Assembly (NCBI GenBank): GCA_025766275.1
Contig: JAFKAC010000006.1
Location: 1,488,001-1,552,000 of the forward strand
DNA: 64,000 nt
DNA from: Lactarius indigo
Lineage: Eukaryota; Basidiomycota; Agaricomycetes; Russulales; Russulaceae
Reading direction: 5' to 3'
A program made the position numbers and the translations under genes. Numbering within the stretch: position 1 is the first letter of the stretch; each line of letters begins with the position of its first letter. This document shows positions 1 to 9,468 of this stretch, piece after piece. The notes under the pieces are model-generated. The model was not told the DNA's origin and did no database searches. It saw nothing but the letters and a program-made list of their open reading frames with translations.

Positions 1-2
1 AC

Positions 3-645
3 CAACCATTCATACAAGGCTTCGCATCCAAAGCACAACCACTGAACAAGCTTACACGCAAAAACACTGTATGGCAATGGGGCGTCGAAGAAGAAAAGGC
101 ATTTCAAGATCTTAAAACCCTTGACACCAGTGAACCTGTACTAGCACACCCAGATCTCACTAAGCAATTCGAATTAGAAGTAGATGCATCCGGCTTTGCA
201 ACAGGAGCAGTCCTTCTTCAATGAAAAGAAGACAGCAAATGACACCCCATTGGCTATTACTCCTCGACGCTTAATGAGGCTGAACGAAATTATGACATTT
301 ATGATCTCAAACTCCCAGCCATCATCAAGGCCTTCAGACATTGGAGACCCCTCCTAGCAGGTTCTCCCCACAAAATCAAAGTATTCTCCGACCATCTCAA
401 CCTGCAATATTGGAAGTCGCTGCAGAAGATTAGCAGACACGTAGCCAGGGAAGTGCTTGAACTCTCAGAATACGACTTTGAGATTCACCACATTAAAGGA
501 ACTTCCAATGGATGTGCTGATGCATTATCACAAAGGCCAGACTACGATCAAGGAGAGAATGACAACGAAGGGGTAACAGTGCTACCAGAAAGTGTCTTTA
601 TATGTGCAACTGTGATGTTAGAAGAACCATGACACCACATTGGAG
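3..645 (+). pseudogene. pol fragment: end of RT and RNase H domain (family A)
   Basis: The frame beginning at base 3 encodes the RT thumb/connection (LNKLTRK, LAHPDL) and then the gypsy RNase H with VDASGFATGAVLLQ, the NYDIYDL helix, SDHLNLQYW and ADALSQRPDY. These are the active-site segments of RT_RNaseH in chromoviruses, which degrade the RNA strand of the RNA-DNA hybrid. TGA stops interrupt the frame at 222-224, 240-242 and near 630, at positions where the related copies have sense codons. The glutamate expected in the YDIYDxEL helix is replaced by lysine. The frame is lost before the integrase, so a small indel lies near 640. Confidence 0.85.
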
Positions 646-649
646 ACCG

Positions 650-1125
650 GAGATCTTACCCACGGAGATGACCCCAGAGCATCCTATTTATTAACAGGAT
701 TTAGCTAAGTTGAAGCCTTGGGTCGATGCTCATAAGCTAAAAGACATTGAAGGAATGTGGTACAAGGATGGACGCCGAGTGGTCACTGGCAATATCCACA
801 ACAAGTGCACTATTATTGCGGCTCATCATGATCCTCCAGTCTATGGTCATCCTGGCATCAAACGTACTCTCCAACTCACTGAGCGACACTACTGGTGGCC
901 ACAGATGAAAAATGATGTCATGGACTATGTTAAAGGCTGTGCTGAATGCCAGCGACACAAAGTTAATCTTCGCCCTATTAGGGCGCCTCTACAGCCCATC
1001 TATCCAAAACCAGAAGCCCTGCCATTCGAGACTATCGCAGTGGACTTCATCACTAAACTACCTGTCTCTCGTGGTTACGACTCTATTCTGACAGTAACCA
1101 ACCATGATTGTACCAAGGCCGCCAT
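650..1125 (+). pseudogene. Integrase N-terminal zinc domain and start of catalytic core (family A)
   Basis: This continues pol in a new frame. The HHCC zinc-binding domain is visible as HHDPPVYGHPGIKRTLQ, then the HYWWPQM helix and CAECQ. The first catalytic aspartate follows in IAVDFITKLP. A TAA at 684-686 breaks the linker. The frame stops at AAI, where a solo LTR has inserted; the missing codons (FIPCNEEITAKG) resume at 1902, and after the second solo LTR at 2697. The product would insert element cDNA into the genome, but no single molecule can be made from this copy. Confidence 0.85.
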
Positions 1126-1901
1126 TGTAGCGGTATGACTTATCGCGTACAACTAGACCAAGGTGAAGGTAAGTGAACTGAACCGGTGCACACCCAAGCC
1201 TAGCACGGAGACAAGTCACGTGCCGAACGTACAGTCACAGTGGAGAGTAGACACGCTTGGCACCTTTATGCAAGATGCTATGTCAGGTGATCACACTGTG
1301 GCATGCTGAGTGGAGAACCAAGAGGACAAGTTAACATTGGAGAAGAGTAAGGGAAGTACAGTGGAATACGCACCTGAGTGGAGAACCAAGAGGACAAGTT
1401 GGTTCCACTCAGGACGCTACAGGAGGGTCTATATACTATGCTGCGGCTGAGTTCGAATTACTATAGAACCTTATTACTAAAGGTACGTGTAATAGTAATG
1501 AGTCAGACACTGACGTGTCATGTTTAATTATAGCGTTATCTATTGTGCTGACTGATGCACAGTCATTAATGCTGACAGAACAATGATGTGTCCTTATCTA
1601 TGAGTCACAACCCTATAACAATGTAGTCTAGAACTATCTAGAATGTTCCCTGCTTATCATCCAATGAGAAACTGTTGTACTAATGAGGAAGGTGACCTAA
1701 AGAGGTAACATCCAATAAGGAAGTTACTATCCCAGGGTCACGTGCTTGTGGGTGCACATGTTGGCATCATGTGACTAATCATCTTATCACATCTAATGAT
1801 AAGGACTTGGACATTTGAGCACAACATTGGAGTCTCGTATCTTGGCCAAATAAATCCATAAAAATACAGAAAAATAAGGCGAAAATAGAGCGTCCATGAC
1901 A
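1126..1901. mobile_element. Solo LTR (776 bp), TSD GCCAT
   Basis: A 776-bp non-coding block splits the integrase. It begins TGTAGCGG and ends CCATGACA, that is TGT...ACA as for LTRs. The 5-bp sequence GCCAT lies directly before (1121-1125) and after it (1902-1906). Removing the block plus one GCCAT restores the integrase frame. It has no coding capacity and matches none of the LTRs of families A-C in the window, so it is a solo LTR of another family left by LTR-LTR recombination. Strand is not assigned. Confidence 0.85.
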
Positions 1902-1950
1902 GCCATCTTTATCCCTTGCAATGAAGAAATAACCGCCAAAGGGACAGCTG

Positions 1951-2691
1951 TGTCACGCCTCTGCGGGGGCGCAATCTTCTGTAATGGCTTCCTGTCACGT
2001 GGCAGTCGACAGCCAAGTCAGATCGGCACTGTGTGCAACGACTCCTAAGGTCCTCTGTAACAGCTCCTATGCCGAGGTAGCTGAGTCTGTGGCTATCCCC
2101 CTACGCTGAGGTGGGAAGGTCCTTCTATAACAGCCCCTTGTACTAAGGTGACTGAGTCTGTTAGCAATGGACGAGCTTGGTGGCCTAAGTCCAAAGGTCA
2201 CGTGTCACTGGGCTGACCAGTAAGACAGGAAGAGGGTAGGCGCGAAGTCAAGGGGAAGCCTGCACAGAGGCCGAGAGGGGAATGACCCAAAGGGGGTAAG
2301 GGTCAAGGGTCAGAGGTTCTGGGTCAAGGGCTTGAGTGCTGAAGGAACTGAGGCACTCAAGGAGTCAATGGGAGATACAACGCAGATAGTTGATTAAGCC
2401 AAAGCTAAGGAGCTAAGGTGCACTACAGGGTTCCTTATATAGTACAGGATTGCGCCTGAGCGCATAGTGCTACTGGTTGCTATAGATAGAATGATGTGCT
2501 GGCAAGATGATGTCAACGTTGTGCAAGATGGTGTCATGCCAGCAAGGCAGAAGAGAGGTAGACAGGAATAGCACGGAAGGTGCTAGAATGATCAGATAGA
2601 GGGGAAGCATAGGTTCAAGAAAAGTAACAGTCAAGATAGAAGATGGATTAGATAAGGACAAGAAAGGAAAAGTAACAGGAGGTTCGTGACA
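1951..2691. mobile_element. Solo LTR (741 bp), TSD AGCTG
   Basis: This second insertion lies 49 bp downstream of the first in the same integrase gene. It starts TGTCACG and ends CGTGACA, a 7-bp perfect terminal inverted repeat, and is flanked by AGCTG on both sides (1946-1950, 2692-2696). Removing it joins the codons for GTA and ALYISH of the integrase. Its sequence differs from the first solo LTR, so two different families hit the same gene. Confidence 0.85.
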
Positions 2692-2696
2692 AGCTG

Positions 2697-3600
2697 CCTT
2701 GTACATCTCTCATGTCTTTTCATGATTCGGACTCCCCTTGCATGTCATCAGTGATCAAGATCCCCGCTTCGCATCCAAGTTTATGCAAGAGGCATGTAAA
2801 ATCCTTGGCATCGATCAAAATATCTCCACCGCATATCACCCCAGGACCAACAGCCAATCAGAACAAACCAATCAATGGCTGGAGCAATACCTCCATTTTT
2901 GGGTAAATGAGCAGCAAGATGACTGGGTTCACTATCTACCTATGGCAGAATTCACGCATAACAACTGGCCTAATGAAACCACGTGGGAGTCCCCTTTTTT
3001 CCTTTTGTCAGGATTCAATCCTCACGCTGATTGGACTGATAGACCCTCTCCTATCCCACAAGTGTCATTAAGGTTAGATCAGTTTAAACAGGCGTGACAG
3101 CGTGCCTTCTCTTGCATGCTCAAGGCACAGAAGTCATGGGTCAAACACAAAGACACACCTAGGTTCAAAGAAGGAGACCTCGTGTGGCTTGAGGGACACC
3201 ACTTACACACTCATCAGCTGACTGCAAAGCTGGCTGCAAAATGCCATGGACCATTTAAGGTCACCCAGGTGATGTCCCCTGTCAACTATCGCCTCGAACT
3301 TCCCATGCAGTGGAGCATCCATGATGTTTTCCACATAGATCTTCTCACACCTTATTGCGAAACACCCACACATGGACCAAACTATCAGTGCCCACCACCT
3401 GATTTGGTCAATAATGAAGAAGAATACGAGGTTGAGAAGATTCTAGACTCTCGGTGATTCGGCAGAAGACGTCAGCTCCAAAACCTTGTGAAATGGAAGG
3501 GCTATCCTGACTCAGATAATCAATGGATAGATAAGGATGACGTATTCGCTGACAAAGCTGTTTGGAAGTTCAAACATTCAAACCCCAACAGGGAAACGCA
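2697..3600 (+). pseudogene. Integrase core, GPY/F domain and chromodomain (family A)
   Basis: This is the remainder of the integrase. The second catalytic aspartate lies in VISDQDPRFASKF, the catalytic glutamate in QSEQTNQWLEQYLHFW, and the GPY/F-type module in CHGPFKVTQVMSP, followed by HDVFHIDLLTPY. From about 3415 the chromodomain reads EEEYEVEKILDSR...[21 protein letters not shown] with the aromatic cage positions typical of chromovirus targeting domains, which recognise methylated histone H3 in heterochromatin. In-frame TGA codons lie at 2723, 3095 and 3455; the first sits where related copies have arginine before FGLP. All segments share one frame. Confidence 0.85.
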
Positions 3601-4822
3601 TATAAGGGTGACTTCCCTTCACGATGAGTCCCCATCACCCACTCTTCCTATGCCCTCTACTCAACGAGATGACCAGCTCGCTCTCCTCTCCACCCTTGTC
3701 AACGACTCCTCCACCACGTTTGTTGACCGCAACTCTGCCGACAACACCGCAACTGCTAGAGTTGCAACCAACGACAGTACCCCCGTGCAGCATGAGGACA
3801 ATGGGCCTATCACTGCTGAAGAACTGCAGCAGACACTGCAATGATTCCCTGTGCCCGTACAGGGAACTCTCGACGATGATCCAGCAACAACTCAACCAGC
3901 ACCTCCACCGACGTACACCCTCACAAACCCCAACACCGGTGAGCCCGAAGTCTTCCTCACCGAAGACGAACTCTTTCGGCTTCAAGCAGCTGTCCTGCAC
4001 AGTACAGCCGCCGAATGCCATGAAGAAGTACAAGCAAGAATGGAAAGAAATGGCGGTGCAGTGGCAGCAGGAGCAACTGCATATTGCTGCCTGTCAATGC
4101 TGAATGATGAAGGAGCAGAGGGAGTACTGGACGAAGTTGAGGATGAAGACGAGCTTAGAGACCACTACCCCATCAGGCACACATTCCTTACACATGAATT
4201 CTACGCTGAAGATCCAGCAGCCACTCCCTTCCTCATTGACGCAGCGAGGAACCCTCTTCACCAAGGATGAGTCGCCGTGGCACAAGCGGCTCGTTATACA
4301 CCAATGGGTGAATGAGACCCAGCAACCCGGGCTGTCATCCCTGAAGGGTTCCAGGTCAATCAAGGACCCAATTACATTCCATTCCCGATCAAACTCCCCA
4401 ATGGACCGACAACACAAGCATCCCACATACAAGTTATCTGAGGAGGAGACCCCTTTGTACTTGGACTAGTTCCAGGATCAGGCTTCCTTTATGGAAAGCC
4501 CCTCTATGCCACGCCGCATCTCCTGAAGAACAACAGGGTGTTTATTCCTCACAAGGAGCATTTCTTGCTCTGTGAGCGTCACCCCATGGACCTATTACTG
4601 ACATGCATTGGGGACGTGATGCTAACTCAAGAACTACACCGGTTCCAGCAATTTGCCTTCGCTGAGGATCAACTGGAGAGGCAGATTCAGCAGTTACAGG
4701 AGGAGAGGTACTTGGTCTCGGAGGACAAAAAGGACAGTCTTTATCGTCTCGAATGGGCTAACTTGTTGGTGCGTATGGAAGATGAAGCGGAGTGAATGAG
4801 ACAGGAATTGGTAGCGGACTAG
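3601..4822 (+). pseudogene. Pol C-terminal extension (family A)
   Basis: The same frame continues about 400 codons past the chromodomain to TAG at 4820-4822, much longer than a standard chromovirus pol. It has a Ser/Thr/Pro-rich linker, ITAEELQQTLQ followed by FPVPVQGTL (TGA in place of Arg at 3842), an acidic block DELRDHYPIRH, a segment SGFLYGKPLYATPH, and a coiled-coil end with QLERQIQQLQEER and DKKDSLYRLE. The same domain occurs in family B and as a separate ORF in family C. I do not recognise a named family; its function is unknown. Further stops are at 4268, 4311, about 4440 and 4793. Confidence 0.7.
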
Positions 4823-4854
4823 TGAGGTGGGCCTCACTCCTGAAAAGGGGGTGA

Positions 4855-5353
4855 TGTTATGGTACGGATTTGTTGATGACTCATGGCTGGTTATGACTAT
4901 GGCCCAATAGTAGTATTAGTCATGGACACTTACATCGTATCAGTCAGCATAGTAGGTCGCATGTGATTGTGACTCATGTATGACTCATTCCTAGGATAGC
5001 TGTACTAGGGTTCGAGCTAGTTACGCTATTGGTTACTTACTGTTCCAGTGGCTCTTTAAAGCCCGTGTGTATCTGTATAAGTAGATGTTTCGGAAGACCA
5101 AGAGTCCCCATCTTGGTCTTCTTCAAATCTACCTTGATTTGCCTCTGTCTTGCCTTAGTCTCAGACTAAGAGTACTTCCACTTCTATCCACCAAGGGATA
5201 GTCCTTCTTCATTGCGAAGCTGCAGTGTGAGCCCTAGAGAGCCCCTGTTCAGCCTGCATTGGGTTGACACGAAGTCCCCATTCACCTGACTTTTGCTGAG
5301 TCAATTATGCCTTCTTCGCATCCAAGTTGGACTCACGCTGGTAGAGTGTAACA
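4855..5353 (+). repeat. 3' LTR, family A (499 bp)
   Basis: The LTR follows a polypurine tract (TGAAAAGGGGGTGA, ending 4854) and runs from TGTTATGG to GTAACA (TGTTA/TAACA inverted ends). It contains a TATA-like TATAA at 5076-5080 and, 29 nt later, ATCTTGGTCTT (5110-5120). The latter is the same word used in family B as the partner of the primer-binding site and so marks the probable transcript start. Confidence 0.85.
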
Positions 5354-5489
5354 CTGAAGATAAGAAGGACAGTCTCTATTGTCTTGAGTGGGCTAACATA
5401 TTGGCGCGCATGGAGGATGAAGCTGAATGGATGAGACAGGAATCGAGAGCGGATTAGTGAGGTGGGCCTCACTCCTGAAAAGGGGGTGA
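5354..5489 (+). pseudogene. 3' end of pol of a second family A copy
   Basis: This stretch encodes the last 40 or so residues of the A C-terminal extension (DKKDSLYCLEWANILARMEDEAE) ending in TAG, followed by the same polypurine tract as in the first copy. Directly upstream is the end of the first copy's LTR. The simplest reading is that the first copy inserted into the 3' end of this one. The DEAE codons continue with TGG ATG, whereas the first copy has TGA at that point. Confidence 0.8.
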
Positions 5490-5997
5490 TGTTACAGTAT
5501 GGACTGATTGACTCATCACATACGACTCATGACCGGTTATGACTACGGTCCAGTATTGGTATTAGTCATGGACTCTTACATCGCATCAGTCAGCATAGCA
5601 GTTTACATGTGATTGTAACTCATGTATGACTCATTCCTAGGATAGCTGTACTAGGGTTTGAGCTAGTTATGCTACTGGTTCTTTATTGTTCTAGTGGCGC
5701 TTTAAAGCCCACGCATAACTGTATAAGTAGTCACTTTGTAAGACCAAGAATCTCCATCTTGGTCTTCTTCAATCCACCACTTGACTCATCTCTCATCAGC
5801 CTTAGTCTCTGACTAAGAGTACCTCCGCTTCTATCTGCCAAGGGATAGTTCTCTTTCATCCTCTGCTGCAGCGTGTACCTAGGTGTCCCTGTTCAGCTTG
5901 CATTGGGTTGACACGTGATCCCCATTCACCTATACTTCGCTAAGTCGATTACGCCCTTTCAGAGTCCAAGTCAGACTAATGCCAGTGGAGCATAACA
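5490..5997 (+). repeat. 3' LTR of the second family A copy (508 bp)
   Basis: This LTR runs from TGTTACAG to CATAACA and is colinear with the LTR at 4855-5353 and with the reverse-strand LTR at 25784-26292. It holds the hairpin arms AAGACCAAGA and ATCTTGGTCTT around the probable transcript start. It abuts the 3' exons of a host-type gene, so insertion of this element apparently cut that gene. Confidence 0.85.
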
Positions 5998-6416
5998 ATC
6001 CGGGTGGAAAGGTGACTTTGTCATCTGAGGTATGTCTTCCATTGCTGCCGCATATCGCTGATGATCCATTTATTTTAGGGCTCGGCCAATGATGATGAGT
6101 CCCACTCACACCTCCAAGACCTTCAGCATGATGAGCTCATGCAGTGGGTTGATGAGCATGAGATCGAGTTGCAAGGGAAGTGGCCTACAAGAAGAGGTAC
6201 GTTGCCTCTCCTCCCCTCCTCCCCTTCCTTCCCCTCTTTGCTAATATGTTTTCACAGACCTTATCAAGGCAATTGCGGGAGCGCCGAAGTTGGAACAGCC
6301 CTCTAAAGAGGACATCGAGAGCATCGTCAACAAGGTAAGTCACACATATGTCAATATATATTGTGGCTAATGTTCTCCAGTGCAAATCAAAGCGCAACGC
6401 AAAGGCTGCTGCATAG
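5998..6416 (+). pseudogene. 3' exons of an unrecognised gene, truncated by the LTR
   Basis: Four exon pieces with consistent phases can be read: 5998-6029, 6079-6196, 6258-6334 and 6381-6416 (TAG). Introns begin GTATGT, GTACGT and GTAAGT and end TTTTAG, TTCACAG and CTCCAG, with CTGAT or CTAAT branch-like words. The peptide includes DDESHSHLQDL, DELMQWVDEHEIELQGKW, DLIKAIAGAPKLE and a basic C-terminus CKSKRNAKAAA. I do not recognise it. The open frame continues up to the LTR boundary, so the 5' part is lost. It could be a host gene tail or the end of an unrecognised DNA transposon gene, given the repeat array just downstream. Confidence 0.5.
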
Positions 6417-6514
6417 TGCCCATCTTTTAAGTCAAAGCTCTCGTATTGTTTGCGGCAGTGGGCCTGTTTGTCACAAAAAAAATATATCTTTTTTTGCTGT
6501 CGGAATTTCTCACG

Positions 6515-7265
6515 TGATTAATGTGTGACTTTAAACTGACTTTTACTTAACTGCTGATTGACTTTGGGAGTCGGCTCAAAGTCAGCTAAAAGTCAGTCTG
6601 TAGTCAATAATATTGGTGACTTTTGTTCAACTTTTGTGTGACTTTTGTGTGACTTTTATGTTGACTGTTAATTGACTTTTGTTCAACTTTTGTGTGACTT
6701 TTGTGTGACTTTTATGTTGACTGTTAATTGACTTTGAAAGTCAATTAAAAGTCAAACAAAGTCAGTTCTTAGTCAACGACTTTTTATTGACTTTTGAATG
6801 ACTGGAAATTGACTTTCATAGTCAATAAAAAGTCATTGACTTTTTGTTTACTTTTGTGCAACTTTTTTTGTTGACTGCCAATTGACTTTGAAAAGTCAAT
6901 TAAAAGTCAAACAAAGTCAGTTCTTAGTCAATGACTTTTTGTTGACTTTTGAATGACTGGAGCTTGACTTCCATAGTCAACAAAAAGTCAATGGAAAGTC
7001 GCTGTAAGTCAGTGACTTTTCATTGACTTTTTGTTGACTTTGTAATGACTTGTGCTTGACTTCAGCAGTCAGTTCAAAGTCGAAAAAATAGGACATCAGT
7101 CAACAAAAAGTCAATGAAAAGTCATTGACTACCAAGTGACTATACATTGACCTTAGCCTGACTTTTTTGTGACTTTTTCCTGACTTTTGAAGTCACTAAA
7201 ATAGGACATCAGTCAAGTGAAAAGTCATTGACTTTGAGCTGACTTTGTGTGACTTTGTGTGACTT
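6515..7265. repeat. Degenerate array of TGACTTTT / AAAAGTCA words
   Basis: About 750 bp are built almost only of TGACTTT and its complement AAAGTCA in both orientations, separated by short spacers. Two higher-order duplications are visible: a 56-bp unit present twice in tandem from 6618 and 6674, and a unit of about 154 bp starting near 6721 and again near 6875. Alternating orientation makes many potential hairpins. No open frame of note is present. It may be a subterminal repeat region of a DNA transposon or a local minisatellite. Confidence 0.75.
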
Positions 7266-7410
7266 TTCTTTTTTACTGAGTGTCATGCATCACCCAAGAA
7301 CAACAATGCCTTGCATCAAATGAACATTGACAACTGCAACCTCAACCCTGTTGCACTGAACAAGGCCTTTCACTTCGCTGCACATAGTCTTCACTGCTGG
7401 TCATACCATC

Positions 7411-8324
7411 TGTTACGGTGGTGCCCATTGGACCCTTACTGTACCGGTGATGACTACGGCTGTAAGGTATATTAGTCATGGACTTGGGGTTTACGATAGG
7501 TGATAGGGGCTATGATGTAACGCCGCCACGGCGTTAGCTCGACTTGAGCTTTTAAGAAGGCGACTGTGAACTTAGCTAATCACACCCTTGGGTGTATGGC
7601 ACGAAGGCAAGCTTAGATGTACGAAGACACTAAGGCAATCAGGCTGCACTCCTGGGTGAAGGCACGTGAAGTAGAACAAGGGAAGTGGCGATTGAAGAAG
7701 ACCAAGATGGCATATCTTGGTCTTCGCAAGACAGCTTAAATACAAAAGAGCAGGCTTTTAAGCGCTGCTATGAGTCACAGTAAGATAGCGTCCAACGTAT
7801 CGCGTAAGTATCTCAATCCTAATACTACTACTACTTGTACTAGGATCGAGTCATTCCGTATCTCCTATTTCCTATCGTAAACTCCTAGTCCGTGACTAAT
7901 ATACCTTAAAGCCGTAGTCACAACCGGTACAGTAAGGGTCCGAAATGCCAACTGTAACATATGAGATGACTCGATCCTAGTACAGGTAGTAGTAGTATTA
8001 GGATTGTGATATTTACGTGATATGTTGGATGCTACCTTACTGTGACTCATAGCAGTGCTTCAAAGCCAGCTTGACTTGTATTTAAACTGGCTTGCAAAGA
8101 CCAAGACAAACCATCTTGGTCTTCTTCAATCGTCACTTCTTGCCTCCTCTAAAGTCTCTTCCCATCTTTGCTTCTTGTCTTCAAGCGCTATCTGAGTGCA
8201 TTGTTTCCCTGGTGTCTTTGCACATCTAGGATCGCCTTTGAGCCATATGTCTTAGACATGATCTGCTAAGTCCAGTTGCCTTGTCATTGAGCTCAAGTCA
8301 AGCTAACGTCGTGATGGCGTTACA
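7411..8324 (+). repeat. 5' LTR of family B (465 bp without the nested insertion)
   Basis: The LTR consists of 7411-7515 and 7965-8324, split by a reverse B LTR. A TATA box (TATTTAA, 8079-8085) precedes ATCTTGGTCTT (8113-8123) by 28 nt. The upstream hairpin arm AAGACCAAGA lies between them. Compared with the 3' LTR most differences are CG against TG or CA. Confidence 0.9.
7516..7959 (-). mobile_element. Solo family B LTR inserted in reverse inside a B LTR (444 bp, TSD TATGA)
   Basis: The block starts TGTAACGCC and ends ACTGTAACA, is flanked by TATGA at 7511-7515 and 7960-7964, and is the reverse complement of a family B LTR (TATTTAA-like box, CTTGGTCTTC, and the conserved GGACTAGGAGTTTACG region in reverse). 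It is a solo LTR that landed in the LTR of its own family. Confidence 0.9.
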
Positions 8325-8326
8325 TT

Positions 8327-8337
8327 AAGACCAAGAT
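8327..8337 (+). promoter_or_regulatory. Self-priming primer-binding site, family B
   Basis: AAGACCAAGAT begins two bases after the LTR end (8324). It is the exact reverse complement of ATCTTGGTCTT at 8113-8123, 28 nt after the TATA box in the LTR. A tRNA-type PBS beginning TGG is absent. This matches the Tf1/sushi arrangement, in which the first 11 nt of the mRNA fold back and prime minus-strand synthesis. The reverse-strand B copy has the same 11-mer at 54516-54526. Confidence 0.75.
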
Positions 8338-9042
8338 ATCATAGTGGCAACCGTAAACACCCACGACCAGTGGACGAGTTTCCATCCATACTACTTAGAA
8401 TGAAGGGGAGATCGTAACGTACCTACTCAATTCCTAGGAGCCACCCAGTGGAGAGAACGAGGAGATGAAACAGGATATTTCATGGAATTCAATGGACCCA
8501 CAAGGTTCAGACCTGTTGAGTTCAATTTCGACCACCTGTGTTGGGTAGAAATTATGTGGAACCCTGTAGATCACCGCTGGGACATGGTCAGACCAGCAGG
8601 AAGGAACTACCAGTGCGATATCGACGCATGAGAACTAAATTCCAGAGCCAATTGGGGCCCGATAGACGGACAACTACGAGAGCACTCCACAGGGGAAGCC
8701 ATTAGTGAAGAAACTGAGGAAGAGGAGCAAAGCGAAGAGGTTCAACCTCAAGACATAGGGCCCATAGAGCAATACACCATCCAATGAGCTGAGTCCTTAC
8801 ACCTCGCAGATCAGCCAGAAATCATTCACGTGCGATCACCAGCGGCAGAAATGGCAACCACCACCATGACCGCAGAAGAAATCATTACCATCCGAGAGCA
8901 GGTGGCACGAGACGCAGCCAACGCCATTAGACAAGAATCACAAGTTCACCTACTCCCGATCAACCCAGAAACAAGAGTCCGAATGACCACAGACGACGCA
9001 GCAATCTTCAGGGCCATCGGGCCCGACCAAGGAGACCCACCA

Positions 9043-9468
9043 TGTTATGATCGCGCATTGGACCCTTACTGTACTGGTGATGACTACGGCTGTAAGGTAT
9101 ATTAGTCATGGACTTGGGGTTTACAATAGGTGTTAGGGATTACAGAATGACTCGATCCTAGTACAAGTAGTAGTAGTATTAGGATTGCAGTACTTATGCG
9201 ATACATTGGATGCTACATTACAGTGACTCATAGCAGCGCTTGAAAGCCTGCTTTGCTTGTATTTAAACTGGCTTGCAAAGACCAAGAAATGCCATCTTGG
9301 TCTTCTTCAATCGTCACTCACTTCTCCTCTATCTATCACTACAATCTGTTCGCTAGTGCCTTTGAGCATCTAGCATTGCCTTCAAGCCATATGTCTCAGA
9401 CGTGATCTGCTAAGTCCAGTTGCCTTATTACCAAGCTCAAGTCGAGCTAATGTTGTGACAGCGTTACA
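9043..9468 (+). mobile_element. Solo family B LTR inside gag (426 bp, TSD CACCA)
   Basis: The block from TGTTATGATC to CAGCGTTACA is colinear with the family B LTR, including TATTTAAAC and ATCTTGGTCTT. CACCA occurs directly before (9038-9042) and after (9469-9473). Its removal joins the two halves of gag between the GPDQGD segment and the Gly-rich linker. Confidence 0.9.

Larger units (their letters stand above)
1..5353 (+). mobile_element. Ty3/gypsy chromovirus, family A, 5'-truncated by window edge
   Basis: This is the 3' two thirds of a family A LTR retrotransposon: RNase H, integrase, chromodomain, C-terminal extension, polypurine tract and 3' LTR. It enters the window inside the RT/RNase H connection. 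The coding part is one degraded reading frame interrupted by two solo LTRs (1126-1901, 1951-2691); removing them and one 5-bp target duplication each restores the integrase frame. At least eleven premature stops are visible, all TGA but one TAA, plus a frame change near 640. The LTR is followed at once by the interior 3' end of a second A copy, so this copy probably inserted into the tail of another one. Its 5' LTR lies outside the window, so the TSD cannot be tested. Confidence 0.85.

Noticed and set aside
6515..7265. CRISPR-like array
   Set aside because: The repeated word is only 5-8 bp, alternates in orientation and has no unique spacers of constant length; the genome is fungal.
8325..8345. 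tRNA-type primer-binding site after the B LTR
   Set aside because: The sequence does not start with TGG and I cannot match it to a tRNA 3' end, whereas it pairs perfectly with the element's own LTR.
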